A stretch of 64,000 nt of DNA from Archangiaceae bacterium. Its GTDB lineage: Bacteria > Myxococcota > Myxococcia > Myxococcales > Myxococcaceae. The notes under the pieces were generated by a model. That model saw only the letters and a list, made by a program, of their open reading frames with translations. It had not been told where the DNA came from and made no database searches. Location of the stretch: assembly GCA_016714225.1 (NCBI GenBank), contig JADJNS010000006.1:248001-312000 (forward strand). Direction: 5' to 3'. Shown one piece after another: positions 44,447-53,743 of this stretch. The number at the start of each line of letters is the position of its first letter. Position 1 is the stretch's first letter. The position numbers and the translations under genes were made by a program.

Positions 44447-47400
44447 TCAGGCGGTCTCCAGGCGGCGTTCGTAGCGCTCGACCGCGGCGACGAACGTCCG
44501 CAGCCGCAGCCTCAAGCTCGCGACCGGCCGCGTCTCGTCGAGATCGTGGAGCGCGAGGAAGGGCTTACCGGCGGCCCCGCGCGCCGCGTCGGCGACGTGC
44601 GAATACAGCGAGGCGTCCTGCCCGCACTTGAAGCTCGACACCTCGATCGCGACCAGCCAGGGCAGGCTGCCGACGCAGCGCGCGGCAGCGAGGCGCTCGC
44701 CGTCGCCCGAGTTGGTGAGGAACGGCACGTCCGCGAGATCGTGAGGGTCGCCGGTGAGGCCCGCTGCCGCGATCAGGTCGGGCGAGTGCGGCAACGCACG
44801 CAGCGTCAACACGCTGCGCCCCCCGGCTGCGAGCTCGCTCGACAGCTCGTGATGCAACCCGGGGTCGGCGTGGTACGGCCGGCCGATCATGACGACGGCG
44901 CACCGGCGGTCGCGCCGGGCGGCGAGCAGCAGCTTGGCGCCGAGCTCCTCGAGGCGGCGGTCCCACGCGCGCTGCCCTGCGATGCCCTGCTGCAGCGCAG
45001 CGTCGTGCTCCGCACGGGTGAGCCCGGGGCACACGGTTCGCATCGCGTCGAAGAGCGCCTGGCTGAGCTGCCGCTTGTTCGGCAGCTCCAGCACGGGGGA
45101 GAGCAGGAGGGTGCCGCCGGGCAACACGCCGTCGACGCTGGCGCCGAAGGCGATCTTCGTCACGAGCGGCGTGCCGGCGACGACCGGGCAGGAGGCGGTG
45201 TCGGCGCAGCCCTTCACCGCGGTGACTGCGCGCGTGACTGCGGGGAAGAAGAGGACGTCGAAGGGCCGCTCCCCCGCGCGGCCGAGCAGGTCGGCCACGT
45301 GCGCCTGGGCGACCTTCGCGGGGTAACAGGCGTCGGCGGTGCCGCGGCCGGCCGCCCGGCGCCACAGCGCCTCGGAGGTCGGCTCTCCCGTGACGAGATC
45401 TTCGCGCCGGACGCCGAGGGCCTCGAAGTAGTGGGTGAACAGCGGCGCGGCGCGGTACTGCGCGAGCACGCGGGGAATCGCGATGCGCAGGCCGGCGCCC
45501 GCGCGGCTCACGACCTGTACGGCGTGGTGCCGGTGGAACAGACGGGCAGCCTCGAGACGGACGAGGTTGACGCCGCGCTTGGGCGGCCTCGCGCCGGGGG
45601 CCAGGGCGCCGCCGCGCTCGCAGGCGTTGCCGGTGACGGCGGTGTGCGCTCCCCCTGCGCGGTGCGCGGTGACGAAGGTGCGGGCGCATCGGCTGGGGCA
45701 CAGCCCGCAGCGGGTGCGCTCGCCGGTCTCGGTCGTGACCTCGAGAGAGCGTGCGAGCTGGAGGAGGTCGCGCCCAGGCCGTCGCCCGACCTCCCGCGCG
45801 GCGAGCGCGGCGCCGATGGCTCCGGCCTCGCCGGGCCACGGGTGTACCGCGACGCGGGCGCGCGGATGCCGCGAGGTGAGGTAGTCGACCTGTGCCGCGA
45901 CCGCCGCCGCGTTGCGCTGAACGCCGCCGCTGAGCACGAACACGTCGCCCAGGGTGTCGAGGGCGCCGGGGCCGGCGACGTTCTCCCAGATGTTGCGCGG
46001 CAGCACGGCGGTCATTCCGGCGAGCACGTCTGCAGGCGGCACCCCGTCGCGCTGGGCGGTGACCCGCTCGGTGTCGAGGAACACGGCGCAGCCGAGGCTG
46101 AACCGCGGCACCGCTGCGGCCTCGGCGGTGACGGCGGCGATGTGCTCGAGCGGAACCCCCAGCGCGCTGGCGGTCGATGCGAGCAGCGCGCCGTTGCCGG
46201 CGGCACACTGGTGCGAGAGGCGGAAGCTCTTCACCGCGCCGCCCCCGTCGAGGACGAGCACCTTGATGTCCTGCCCGCCGACGTCGCAGACCACCTGCGC
46301 TCCGGGCACCATGGCGCGCGCGGCTCGTGCGTGCGCGAGGGTCTCGAGCTCGGCGACGTCGGCGTCGAGCACCGGGCCGAGCAGGTCGGCCGCGTAGCCG
46401 GTCACGCCGAGCGCGCAGCTCTCGCCGGGCGCGCACTTCCCCGCGAGCTCGGCGAGGACGGCGCCGGCGTCGGTGAAGACGTCGCCGGTCGCGGCGCGGT
46501 ATGCGGTCGCGACGACTCCGCCGTCTTCGCCGAGGGCGACCCCCTTCACCGTGGTCGAGCCCGCGTCGAGGCCGATCGCCAGCCGCTCGCCTCGAGCGGC
46601 GGAGCGCGCCCGGGCGGAAGGTGGAGGCACGGCGGCATGCGCGAGCCAGGCGGCGCCGACCCTGGGCTCGGCAGGCATGGCCCTCGGGGAGAGGCGCGCT
46701 CGACTGCCGCGGGCGAGCGCGACCCGATCGAGCTCCGGTCCCGAAACCGCGGCGCCGAGCGCGGCGAACAGCGCGGCGTCCGCGGGGACGCGCACCTCGG
46801 CGGCGGGCAGGCCCAGCTCCCGCCAGCGCGCCAACAGGTGCCTCTCGAACGCGGCCGCGAGCGCGGGGATGAACGCGACCGGGCCGCCGAGCAGCAACAC
46901 CGGCCCGGGGAGCGGGCGCCCCCGCGCGAGCGAGACCAGGTTCTGGCGGACGATCGCGTCGAGCAGGCCGAGCAGCACGTCGGCTTCGCGGTGGCCGCGC
47001 TTCACCAACGCGACGACGTCGGCCTCGGCGAAGACTCCGCAGCGGGCGGAGACGACCGGCGGCGGAGCGTCGCGCTCCACGAGGCTCGCGAGCGCACCGG
47101 CTTCGAGGCCGAGCCTGAGCATGCAGCGGTCGATGACCATGCCGGTGCCGGCGGCGCAGCGCTCGTTCATGTCGGTGGCGAGCGCCCCGCCGTCGCCCAG
47201 GTGGAGCAGCTTGGTGTCCTGCCCGCCGAGCTCGATGACGGTGCGGACCTGCGGGTCGGCGCGGCGCGCGGCGGCTGCCACGGCGTGCACCTCGTGGACG
47301 AAGGCGGCGCCGAGCCGGTCGGCGACCGCGCCGCCCGCGGAGCCGGTGACCACGACGGTGCCCCCGCCGAGCGCGGCCCGCGCCTCGGCCGCGAGCGCGA

Positions 47401-47527
47401 GGGCCTCGTCGAGCACACGGCCCTGGTGGCGGCGGTACACGCGCCGAACGACGTGGCCCTGGTAGAGCGCGCAGAGCTTCACGGTCGTCGAGCCGGCGTC
47501 GAGGCCGATGAGCGGCGTTGCGCTCAC
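44447..47527 (-). CDS. Large double-ASKHA activase (BcrA/HgdC type)
   Basis: The 1026-residue protein holds two ASKHA ATPase domains in tandem. The first begins IGLDAGSTTVKLCALYQ, with VIELGGQDTKLLHL and NERCAAGTGMVIDR. The second begins IGLDAGSTTVKGVALG, with VCDVGGQDIKVLVL and SHQCAAGNGALLAS. A C-terminal cysteine-rich part follows (RCGLCPSRCARTF, ADACYPAKVAQAHV). Such activases use ATP to drive electrons to very low potential for radical dehydratases or double-cubane cluster proteins. It overlaps the permease gene of the ABC importer by four bases, so both belong to one transcript that ends with the dehydratase-like partner. Confidence 0.8.
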   Translation of the reverse strand: MSATPLIGLDAGSTTVKLCALYQGHVVRRVYRRHQGRVLDEALALAAEARAALGGGTVVVTGSAGGAVADRLGAAFVHEVHAVAAAARRADPQVRTVIELGGQDTKLLHLGDGGALATDMNERCAAGTGMVIDRCMLRLGLEAGALASLVERDAPPPVVSARCGVFAEADVVALVKRGHREADVLLGLLDAIVRQNLVSLARGRPLPGPVLLLGGPVAFIPALAAAFERHLLARWRELGLPAAEVRVPADAALFAALGAAVSGPELDRVALARGSRARLSPRAMPAEPRVGAAWLAHAAVPPPSARARSAARGERLAIGLDAGSTTVKGVALGEDGGVVATAYRAATGDVFTDAGAVLAELAGKCAPGESCALGVTGYAADLLGPVLDADVAELETLAHARAARAMVPGAQVVCDVGGQDIKVLVLDGGGAVKSFRLSHQCAAGNGALLASTASALGVPLEHIAAVTAEAAAVPRFSLGCAVFLDTERVTAQRDGVPPADVLAGMTAVLPRNIWENVAGPGALDTLGDVFVLSGGVQRNAAAVAAQVDYLTSRHPRARVAVHPWPGEAGAIGAALAAREVGRRPGRDLLQLARSLEVTTETGERTRCGLCPSRCARTFVTAHRAGGAHTAVTGNACERGGALAPGARPPKRGVNLVRLEAARLFHRHHAVQVVSRAGAGLRIAIPRVLAQYRAAPLFTHYFEALGVRREDLVTGEPTSEALWRRAAGRGTADACYPAKVAQAHVADLLGRAGERPFDVLFFPAVTRAVTAVKGCADTASCPVVAGTPLVTKIAFGASVDGVLPGGTLLLSPVLELPNKRQLSQALFDAMRTVCPGLTRAEHDAALQQGIAGQRAWDRRLEELGAKLLLAARRDRRCAVVMIGRPYHADPGLHHELSSELAAGGRSVLTLRALPHSPDLIAAAGLTGDPHDLADVPFLTNSGDGERLAAARCVGSLPWLVAIEVSSFKCGQDASLYSHVADAARGAAGKPFLALHDLDETRPVASLRLRLRTFVAAVERYERRLETA

Positions 47528-48333
47528 GAACGGCGCTCGCCCGAGGCCAGCGCCCGGGCGGTGAGCTCGGCCCAGCGCAGGCCGCGGCCCAGCGCGAAGC
47601 CGGCGAGGCCCAACGCGGCGATCGCGGCGGTGAGCTGGGGCGTGTCCTGCGCAACCTGGGCGTCCACGATGCGCGAGCCGATGCCGTGAGGAGCGCCGGC
47701 GAGCATCTCGGCGACGGTGGCGACGATGATCGCCATCGCAGTGGCGATGCGAAGCCCGACGAGCAGCGCCGGAAGCGATTCCCACGGCTGGGTCCAGCGC
47801 AGCAGCTGGAGCGGCGAGGCCCGTGCGAGCCTGAGCTGCTCGACGCGCAGAGAAGCGGGCGCCTTCGCGGCGGTGGTGACGGCCGCCGCCATGATCAGGC
47901 TGACGGCAGCCGTGACGGTCGCGATTCGGGCGGCGTCGGTGTAGCCCAGGCCAAGCAGAAAGAGCGGGAGCCACACCACGGGAGGAATGCTGCGCAGGAG
48001 CTCGAGCGCTCCTTCAGGGGCCTCGGTGGAGCGAGCCGCTGCCGCAGCGGCGAGCCCGAGCAGCAGCCCGAGCACCGTGCCGAGGAGGAGGCCGGTCGCG
48101 GCGCGGGCGAGCGTGCAGGCGAGGTCGAGGGCCAGCGGGCCGGCGACCGCGGCCAGGGCCACGAGCGTCTCGAACGGGCCGGCGATGAGGGGCCGGCCGG
48201 CGATCGCCCCGAGCGAGACCGCCCACCACAGCGCCACGGCCGCGGCGGCGAAGACCACGGTGGGCAACAGGCGACGCGCCGGGCGTGATGGGGTGGGCGA
48301 GCGCAGCTCGAAGGTGGCGGCAGCAGGGGTCAC
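47524..48333 (-). CDS. ABC transporter permease (NitT/TauT/Ssu type)
   Basis: The 269-residue protein has about six membrane helices and the EAA-like loop of binding-protein-dependent permeases (ATVAEMLAGAPHGIGSRI, RIATAMAIIVATVAEM). With the ATPase and the binding lipoprotein this gives a complete importer of the NitT/TauT/sulfonate class. The start is a GTG at 48333 overlapping the ATPase stop. The substrate cannot be told from sequence. Coupling to an activase/dehydratase pair suggests a substrate or cofactor precursor for that enzyme. Confidence 0.8.
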   Translation of the reverse strand: MTPAAATFELRSPTPSRPARRLLPTVVFAAAAVALWWAVSLGAIAGRPLIAGPFETLVALAAVAGPLALDLACTLARAATGLLLGTVLGLLLGLAAAAAARSTEAPEGALELLRSIPPVVWLPLFLLGLGYTDAARIATVTAAVSLIMAAAVTTAAKAPASLRVEQLRLARASPLQLLRWTQPWESLPALLVGLRIATAMAIIVATVAEMLAGAPHGIGSRIVDAQVAQDTPQLTAAIAALGLAGFALGRGLRWAELTARALASGERRS

Positions 48334-48959
48334 GCGCACGCCTCGACGAGGGCTCCGTGAGCGAGGCGGACGATGCGAGCGCCCAGCGCGTGGGCTTCGG
48401 CCTCGTCGTGCGTCACCATCAGCAGGGCGCGGCCGCAGAGCGCGCGATCGAGGCCCTGGAGCGCGGCGCGCTTCGCCTCGACGGCAAGCGCGGCGAACGG
48501 CTCGTCCGCGACGATCGCCGGTCCGGCCGCCGCGAGCGCGCGAGCGAGAGCGACCGCCTGCCGCTCTCCACCAGAAAGCGCGGCGGCGCGGCGTCCGGGG
48601 TCGATCGCCGGGGCCACTTCGCGCAGGCACGACCAGGCGACCTCCGCCGCGCCGGGCAGGTTGGCGGCGAGGCGGGGCAGCGCCACGTTCTTGAGCACGG
48701 TGAACCACGGGAAGAGGCTCTCGCCGGCGGCTTGAGGGACGTAGCCGCACCCGCGCGGAGCGGGATGCACGATCCCGCGCGAGGGCCGCTCGAGCCCGAG
48801 CAGGAGCCGCAGCAGCGTCGACTTCCCCGCGCCGTTTTCACCGATCAGCGCGACGCGCTCGCCTTCACCGACGGTCAGCGTGATGTCGGCCAGCACGACG
48901 CCGGAGGGGCGCTCGAAGCCGAGCCGGCGGGCGGCCATGACCGTCACGGGGGGCTCCAC
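48330..48959 (-). CDS. ABC transporter ATPase (NitT/TauT type)
   Basis: The 209-residue protein has Walker A GENGAGKST, the Q-loop region GYVPQAAGESLFPWFTV, signature ALSGGERQAVALARALA, Walker B IVADEPFAAL and switch His VTHDEAEA. It is shorter than many family members but complete in motifs. It overlaps the binding-protein gene by 16 bases and the permease by four. Confidence 0.9.
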   Translation of the reverse strand: MEPPVTVMAARRLGFERPSGVVLADITLTVGEGERVALIGENGAGKSTLLRLLLGLERPSRGIVHPAPRGCGYVPQAAGESLFPWFTVLKNVALPRLAANLPGAAEVAWSCLREVAPAIDPGRRAAALSGGERQAVALARALAAAGPAIVADEPFAALAVEAKRAALQGLDRALCGRALLMVTHDEAEAHALGARIVRLAHGALVEACA

Positions 48960-49869
48960 AGCGTCTGGGCGGCTTTCGGGGAGCCCGGCTCGCGTGCGAG
49001 CGCAGCGTCGAAGCGCGCGGAGTCGAGCTCTCGCGATCGCGCATAGCGGGTGGGCGGGTAGCTGGCGGCGAAGCTCCGCTCGCCCTCGCGCAGGTGCGCG
49101 GCGAGCGCGTCGGCCCCCAGCGAGGGGTCGGCGGCGATCAGTGCGATGGCCTCGTCGAGCGCACTCACCAGCGCGGCCGCTGCCGCTGGCCGCTCGCGCA
49201 CGAGGCGCTCCGACAGCGCGAACGAGCCGAACACGAACGGCGCGCCGAGCGCCCGGGGCACCTCGGCGCCGTCTCGCAGCGGGCGGGCGAAGCCGCGGCT
49301 CACGGCCGCGGTGGCCATCGGGTCACCGGTGAACAGGGCGTCGATGCCGCCGCCGGCCAGGGCGGCCACCTGCTGGTGCGGCGCCGTGTGGCGATCTTCA
49401 CGTCGCCCGCTTGCAGGCCCGCCTTCTCGAGCACGGCGACGAGCCAGCGCCGGTACGCGACGGTGGGCAGGATGCCGATCGTGCGCCCCTTCAACCCTGC
49501 GATGGTCTCGAGCTGGCTGTCCTTCGGCACGAGCAAGAACGAGAGCGGGTGCGCGTCGTCTTCGAGAACGGCCGTGGCGAGCTTGACCCTCGGAGCTCCG
49601 CCCTCACGGCTGAAGAGGATGGGGAGCGCGACGTAGCCGGCCGCGTCGAGCCTGCCTGCGGCGAGCTCGTCGGCGAACGGCTGGGCGGTATCGAAGCGCT
49701 GGAGCTCGACGTCGAGGCCCCGGGTGGCGAAGAGCCCGCGCTCGTGAGCGACGAAGACGGGCTGGCTGATGCGCAGGAGCGAGACGCCGACCTCGAGGTG
49801 CTCGCTGGGCGCGTCGGGCCGCGAGCAGCCGGCGAAGACGAGCGCGAGCAGCACGAGGCGGGCGATCAC
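48944..49869 (-). pseudogene. ABC substrate-binding lipoprotein, one frameshift
   Basis: From a GTG at 49869 the protein has a lipoprotein signal (LVLLALVFAGC) and an NMT1/SsuA-like fold (QPVFVAHERGLFATRGLDVELQ, LKGRTIGILPTVAYRRWL). The frame then fails near 49385 and continues elsewhere with VAALAGGGIDALFTGDPM and ERSFAASYPPTRYARS to 48944. One indel explains it; the repaired length is about 308 residues. An FNR-like box lies 42.5 bases upstream of the GTG with a perfect-looking -10 hexamer TACGAT in between. An in-frame ATG at 49902 is an alternative start. Confidence 0.75.
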
Positions 49870-49904
49870 GGCGCGATCGTAGGAGTCGCGCTCGGGGTGC
49901 ACCC

Positions 49905-49918
49905 TTGATCCAGGTCAA
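49905..49918 (-). promoter_or_regulatory. FNR-like box B
   Basis: TTGATCCAGGTCAA is centred 42.5 bases upstream of the GTG of the ABC binding-protein gene. TACGAT lies 7 to 12 bases before that start. The layout fits a class II FNR/CRP-type promoter whose transcript begins at or next to the start codon. Confidence 0.7.
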
Positions 49919-49926
49919 GCGAGCGC

Positions 49927-51948
49927 TCAGGGCCGGCTCATGAAGAACGAGGCGAGCAGCACGAAGGCGCCCTGGTACGCCTGCATCGGCTCGGTGATCT
50001 CCCACGAGGCTGCCCGGCACGCCGAGCCGCTCCAATCGCAGCCGACCGAGAAGTCGCGGTAGGCGTAGGGCGGGCGGGCGCGATCGGCGAGGCGGTAGCT
50101 GCCGCTGTAGTACGCGTTCGGCCCGCCAGGCACGAAGCCGGGCGGCGGGCCGTGCACCGAGGTCTGTGTGGCGCCGGGGTGGTACGGGTAGAGCGGCTCG
50201 TCGACGCCCGCCGGCTTGCCGTTGTACTGGGCGTTGCCGTGGTCGCCGTCGCCGCCGGAGTGGCTGAACCACGCGTGGTAGATCTGAAACGAGCTGTGCT
50301 CGCCGCCGTACGCGGCCATGTTGGTGAGGTACAGCATGTTGAGCGGGTTCAACCCGAGCAGGTAGTGGAGGTACTTCTGGGCGAGGAAGCGCACCTCGCC
50401 ACTCGCGCGGCTGCCGACGGCGCCGAAGCGGTCGGCGAGCATGAGGTTCGCGCCGTAGGCGGCCTGGTTGCGGTTGCTGCCCCAGCTCCAGTCCCACCCG
50501 TTGCCCGGTTCGCCGAGCATGCCGCCATAGACGCCGGCCTCGCGGAACGCGGTCTCGACGATCGCCTGGGCGACGCCGGCGCGCACCTGCGACTTCACCA
50601 CCGCCGTGCCGCTCGCGTTCGCGAGGTAGTGCCAGGCGCCGAGCGCGATGACGCCGTCGCCGGGGGAGGCGCTGGAGCCGGCGGTGCCGTTCCACGTCTC
50701 CCAGTCGAACGCGTCGGCCGCTGCGCGCGCGCCTGCGATCGTGGGGTCCATGCGGAAGACCGCTGAGGCCGCCGAGGCCTTCAGTGGCGCCTCGGGGGCC
50801 GGCACGGCGCGGGCCTGCAGCCAGGCCCAGCCCGCTGTCGCCGCAGCCGCGTACCGTTCGCCGTCCTGGGCCTGGCCCGCGCCGCGGAAGACGATCGCCG
50901 CGTGCGCGAGCGAGAGCACCGCGCTCGCCGTCGCGCGGGTCAGTGTGACGCCGCCGCCCGACCAGCCGCCACCCTCGGGCGAGGTCGAGTCGAAGTACAC
51001 GCGCCGCTCGTCGGAGGCGCTCGGCGGGGAGGCGACGGTGGCGTCGCGGCCCTTCGCGGAGCTCAGGACGTGCCCGTCGGGCCGCTGCATGCGCACGTAG
51101 AGATCGAGCTCCCAGCGCACCTCGTCGAGCAGGTCGGGCACGCCGTTGCCGCTCTCGGGGAGGTTGAGCTGGCCGTCGCGCCAGGCGCCGGGGTTGAGCT
51201 CGTACGCGAAGAGCAGCTCGGGCACGCCGCGGGACCACAAGGTCTTCTGGTAGTCACCGGCGTCGTGCCAGCCGCCGCGCAGATCGAGGGTGCCGCTCGC
51301 GGCGGAGCCCGGCCCCGGCATGAGGGCCGCGTCGGCGAGGTGACAGGCGCCGTCGGCCCACTGCGCGCCGCGTCCGGCGAAGCCGGGGAGCGCGTCGCTC
51401 GCGTAGGGGAGCGCCTTCGAGTGGTTGCAGCGCTGGAAGTAGAAGGCCTTCATCGCCGCCGCGCCCACCACGTCGTAGACGTCGGGAGCGATGCGGAAGG
51501 CGTACGAACGCAGCCCGAGCGCGGGCACGTAGAGGTAGTAGTCACCCGTCGCGGTGACCGTGGTGAAATCGACAGGCGCGGCGGAGTCCTGGCTGTCTTC
51601 GTCGGTGGCGGCCGGGCCGGCGGTGACGGTGGCGGCGACGGAATGGTCGGAGCGGCGCACCTGAACCGAGGCGCCGCCGTTGCCGAGCAGGACGGCGATC
51701 TTCCGGTCGGCGAGGCGCCACCCGAAGTGGTTCACGCGGAGCGCGCCGCCCACCGTGCCGCCTGTGGCTGGACCCCCGGCCGCGGCTTCGCCCCCGCCCG
51801 CGGCTCCACCCCCGCCCGCTTCCGGCGCGCCGCCCCCGCCGCCGGCGTCGGTTGGGCCGGCGCGGGCTTTGGTCGCCGAGACGATGCGCCCCTCGCAACC
51901 CAAGGCGAGCGCACCGACTGCGACCCAGGCGAGCAGGAGCCGAGACAC
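49927..51948 (-). CDS. Family 9 glycosidase lipoprotein (cellulase-like)
   Basis: The protein of 673 residues from a GTG at 51948 has a lipoprotein signal (LLLAWVAVGALALGC), a Gly/Ala-rich linker and an N-terminal Ig-like domain (VNHFGWRLADRKIAVLL). The catalytic domain follows with the GH9 motifs GGWHDAGDYQKTL (catalytic Asp), YLLGLNPLNMLYLT and a C-terminal SWEITEPMQAYQGAFVLLAS with the acid Glu region. It should cleave beta-1,4-glucans or related chains at the cell surface. An FNR-like box lies 43.5 bases upstream. It is alone in its transcription unit. Confidence 0.85.
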   Translation of the reverse strand: MSRLLLAWVAVGALALGCEGRIVSATKARAGPTDAGGGGGAPEAGGGGAAGGGEAAAGGPATGGTVGGALRVNHFGWRLADRKIAVLLGNGGASVQVRRSDHSVAATVTAGPAATDEDSQDSAAPVDFTTVTATGDYYLYVPALGLRSYAFRIAPDVYDVVGAAAMKAFYFQRCNHSKALPYASDALPGFAGRGAQWADGACHLADAALMPGPGSAASGTLDLRGGWHDAGDYQKTLWSRGVPELLFAYELNPGAWRDGQLNLPESGNGVPDLLDEVRWELDLYVRMQRPDGHVLSSAKGRDATVASPPSASDERRVYFDSTSPEGGGWSGGGVTLTRATASAVLSLAHAAIVFRGAGQAQDGERYAAAATAGWAWLQARAVPAPEAPLKASAASAVFRMDPTIAGARAAADAFDWETWNGTAGSSASPGDGVIALGAWHYLANASGTAVVKSQVRAGVAQAIVETAFREAGVYGGMLGEPGNGWDWSWGSNRNQAAYGANLMLADRFGAVGSRASGEVRFLAQKYLHYLLGLNPLNMLYLTNMAAYGGEHSSFQIYHAWFSHSGGDGDHGNAQYNGKPAGVDEPLYPYHPGATQTSVHGPPPGFVPGGPNAYYSGSYRLADRARPPYAYRDFSVGCDWSGSACRAASWEITEPMQAYQGAFVLLASFFMSRP

Positions 51949-51984
51949 GGGCCGGCAGCCTGACGACCGGGCGCGGCTGGCGCG

Positions 51985-51998
51985 TTGACGCAGATCAA
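51985..51998 (-). promoter_or_regulatory. FNR-like box C
   Basis: TTGACGCAGATCAA is centred 43.5 bases upstream of the GTG of the family 9 glycosidase. A weaker hexamer CAGGCT occupies the -10 place. Confidence 0.6.
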
Positions 51999-52066
51999 GC
52001 CCTCTTGGGCTTGCGGGCGAAGCCGCGGTTGGAGAGCCCAGCGACGTCACTACCGGGCCGTTCGCC

Positions 52067-53695
52067 TCACGACGCCAGCGCGGCGCCCATGGCCTGGTTG
52101 TACGCGCCCTCGCCCATCGCCTCGACCTGCGCGATCTGCCGCCGCAGGGCCTCGACGTACGCGCCGGCCTGCTTGCGGTAGTTCGCGTTCATGACCGCCT
52201 GCCCGAGCACGATCTCGAGCGCACCGGGGTTCGTGAGCGCGGCCCGCGCCACGCTCCTCCAGAAGTGGGGAGCCGCCTCGCGGTCGAGGCCCACGCGTCG
52301 GATGATCTGCACCAGCGCGCCCGAGAGCTTGAGCAGCTTGCGCCACGAGGGCCGGTGCTGGTGCGCCGTCACGAGCTGGCGCGTGATGCGGCGGAGCCGC
52401 TCTTCGTGCACCTCGGGCAGATAGAGCCGCTCGAGCACGCCGGCGAGGTCGGCGAGCACCTTCGCCCGCGGCCGGGAGGTCACGAAGTTCAAGCCTGTGG
52501 TCGCGGTGTCGGTGCGGTCCTGCTCGTCGAGCGCGATCACGCCCTCGCGAAAGAGCCGGCCCTCGCGCTCGAGCCGGCGCGAGAGCTGCGTGTTCGGCAG
52601 CGCATGCAGCGGCAACACCAGCGTCGGGAAGGCGCCCGTCTTCTCGACCATCGAGAGGATCTTCGCGGCGGTCTCTTCGCCTTCGCCGTCGAACCCGACG
52701 ATCACCCCGGTGTTCACCACCATGCCGTAGCGGTTCAGCGCCGCCACCGCGTCCTCGGCGGGCATGGCGGTGTTCTGCCCCTTCTTCGCGCGCTCGAGCA
52801 CCGCTTCGTCGCCGCTCTCGATGCCCATGAACACGTAGCGGAAGTCGTTGTCGCGCATGAGCTCGAGCAGCCGGGGCTGGCGCGCGAGGTTCATCGTCGC
52901 CTCGGTGCTGTAGAAGAACGGGTGCCCGTGCGCGCGGTTCCACGCGAGCATCGCGGCGAGCACCTCCTCGGTCTTCTTGAGGTCGCCGATCAGGTTGTCG
53001 TAGCCGAAGTCGATCATGCCCCGGTGGCCGAGGTCGTAGAGCACCTGGTGCTGCTCGAGGATGCGCGCCGCCGGAGTGGTGCGCGGCTTGCGCCCGAAGA
53101 TCTGGATCTGCGCGCAGAACTCGCAGCTGAATGGGCAGCCGCGCGAGAAGCTCATGCCCACGAACAGGTACCGGTCGAGCTTCGCCAGGTCATAACGCGG
53201 CACCGGCGCGTGGGTGAGCGCGGGCGTCTCGGTCGAGCGGTAGATGCCCTGCGACACGCCGGCGGCGAGGTCGGCCAGGAGCCGCGGCAGCACCAGCTCC
53301 GATTCGCCGCACACGACGTAGTCCACCATCGAGACGTACTCGTCGGGCTGCAGCGTGGGGCCGGCGCCGCCGAGGATGACGACGACACCATTCGCGTGAG
53401 CGCGCCCGGCGAGCCGCTTGATCGGCAGCATCTGCGGCCCCTTGCCCGAGATCATCAGCACGTCGGCCCAGCGCAGGTGCTCGTCGGTGACGGGCTCGAG
53501 GTCGCCGTCGACGAGCTTCAGCTCCCAGTGCGCGGGCAGGTGGGCGGCGGTGATGAGCAGCCCGAGCGGCGGCGCGGCCGACTGGCCGCCGAGCAGGCGG
53601 AACACTTCGCGCGGGTTGTAGAACGTGTGCTCGAGGAACTCCGGCCGCACCAGCAGGCAGCGCAGCGGGCCCTCGCCCAGCTTCTTGAGTGGCAT
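52067..53695 (-). CDS. B12-binding radical SAM protein (DUF4070 type)
   Basis: The 542-residue protein has an N-terminal cobalamin-binding-like domain (RCLLVRPEFLEHTFY, DVLMISGKGPQML, VVILGGAGPTLQPDEY), then the radical SAM cluster motif RGCPFSCEFCAQ and the barrel (GIESGDEAVLERAKKG, GVIVGFDGEGEE). The C-terminal helical part (FVTSRPRAKVLADLAGVLERLYLPEVHEERL) matches the DUF4070 layout of enzymes such as those of hopanoid or lipid tailoring. The ATG at 53695 lies 41.5 bases after an FNR-like box. The substrate is unknown. Confidence 0.8.
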   Translation of the reverse strand: MPLKKLGEGPLRCLLVRPEFLEHTFYNPREVFRLLGGQSAAPPLGLLITAAHLPAHWELKLVDGDLEPVTDEHLRWADVLMISGKGPQMLPIKRLAGRAHANGVVVILGGAGPTLQPDEYVSMVDYVVCGESELVLPRLLADLAAGVSQGIYRSTETPALTHAPVPRYDLAKLDRYLFVGMSFSRGCPFSCEFCAQIQIFGRKPRTTPAARILEQHQVLYDLGHRGMIDFGYDNLIGDLKKTEEVLAAMLAWNRAHGHPFFYSTEATMNLARQPRLLELMRDNDFRYVFMGIESGDEAVLERAKKGQNTAMPAEDAVAALNRYGMVVNTGVIVGFDGEGEETAAKILSMVEKTGAFPTLVLPLHALPNTQLSRRLEREGRLFREGVIALDEQDRTDTATTGLNFVTSRPRAKVLADLAGVLERLYLPEVHEERLRRITRQLVTAHQHRPSWRKLLKLSGALVQIIRRVGLDREAAPHFWRSVARAALTNPGALEIVLGQAVMNANYRKQAGAYVEALRRQIAQVEAMGEGAYNQAMGAALAS

Positions 53696-53729
53696 GCGGC
53701 CACCCAAAGCTGCGGGCGAGCCGGATGCC

Positions 53730-53743
53730 TTGACTCGGATCAA
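53730..53743 (-). promoter_or_regulatory. FNR-like box D
   Basis: TTGACTCGGATCAA is centred exactly 41.5 bases upstream of the radical SAM ATG and overlaps the end of the pdxH gene. The -10 place has only a weak hexamer (TTGGGT). Confidence 0.6.

Noticed and set aside
43490..47689. A 1399-residue open frame on the plus strand
   Set aside because: It is antisense to the activase and dehydratase-like genes and has the Arg/Gly/Glu-rich composition of a shadow frame in GC-rich DNA. The minus-strand genes have clear motifs.
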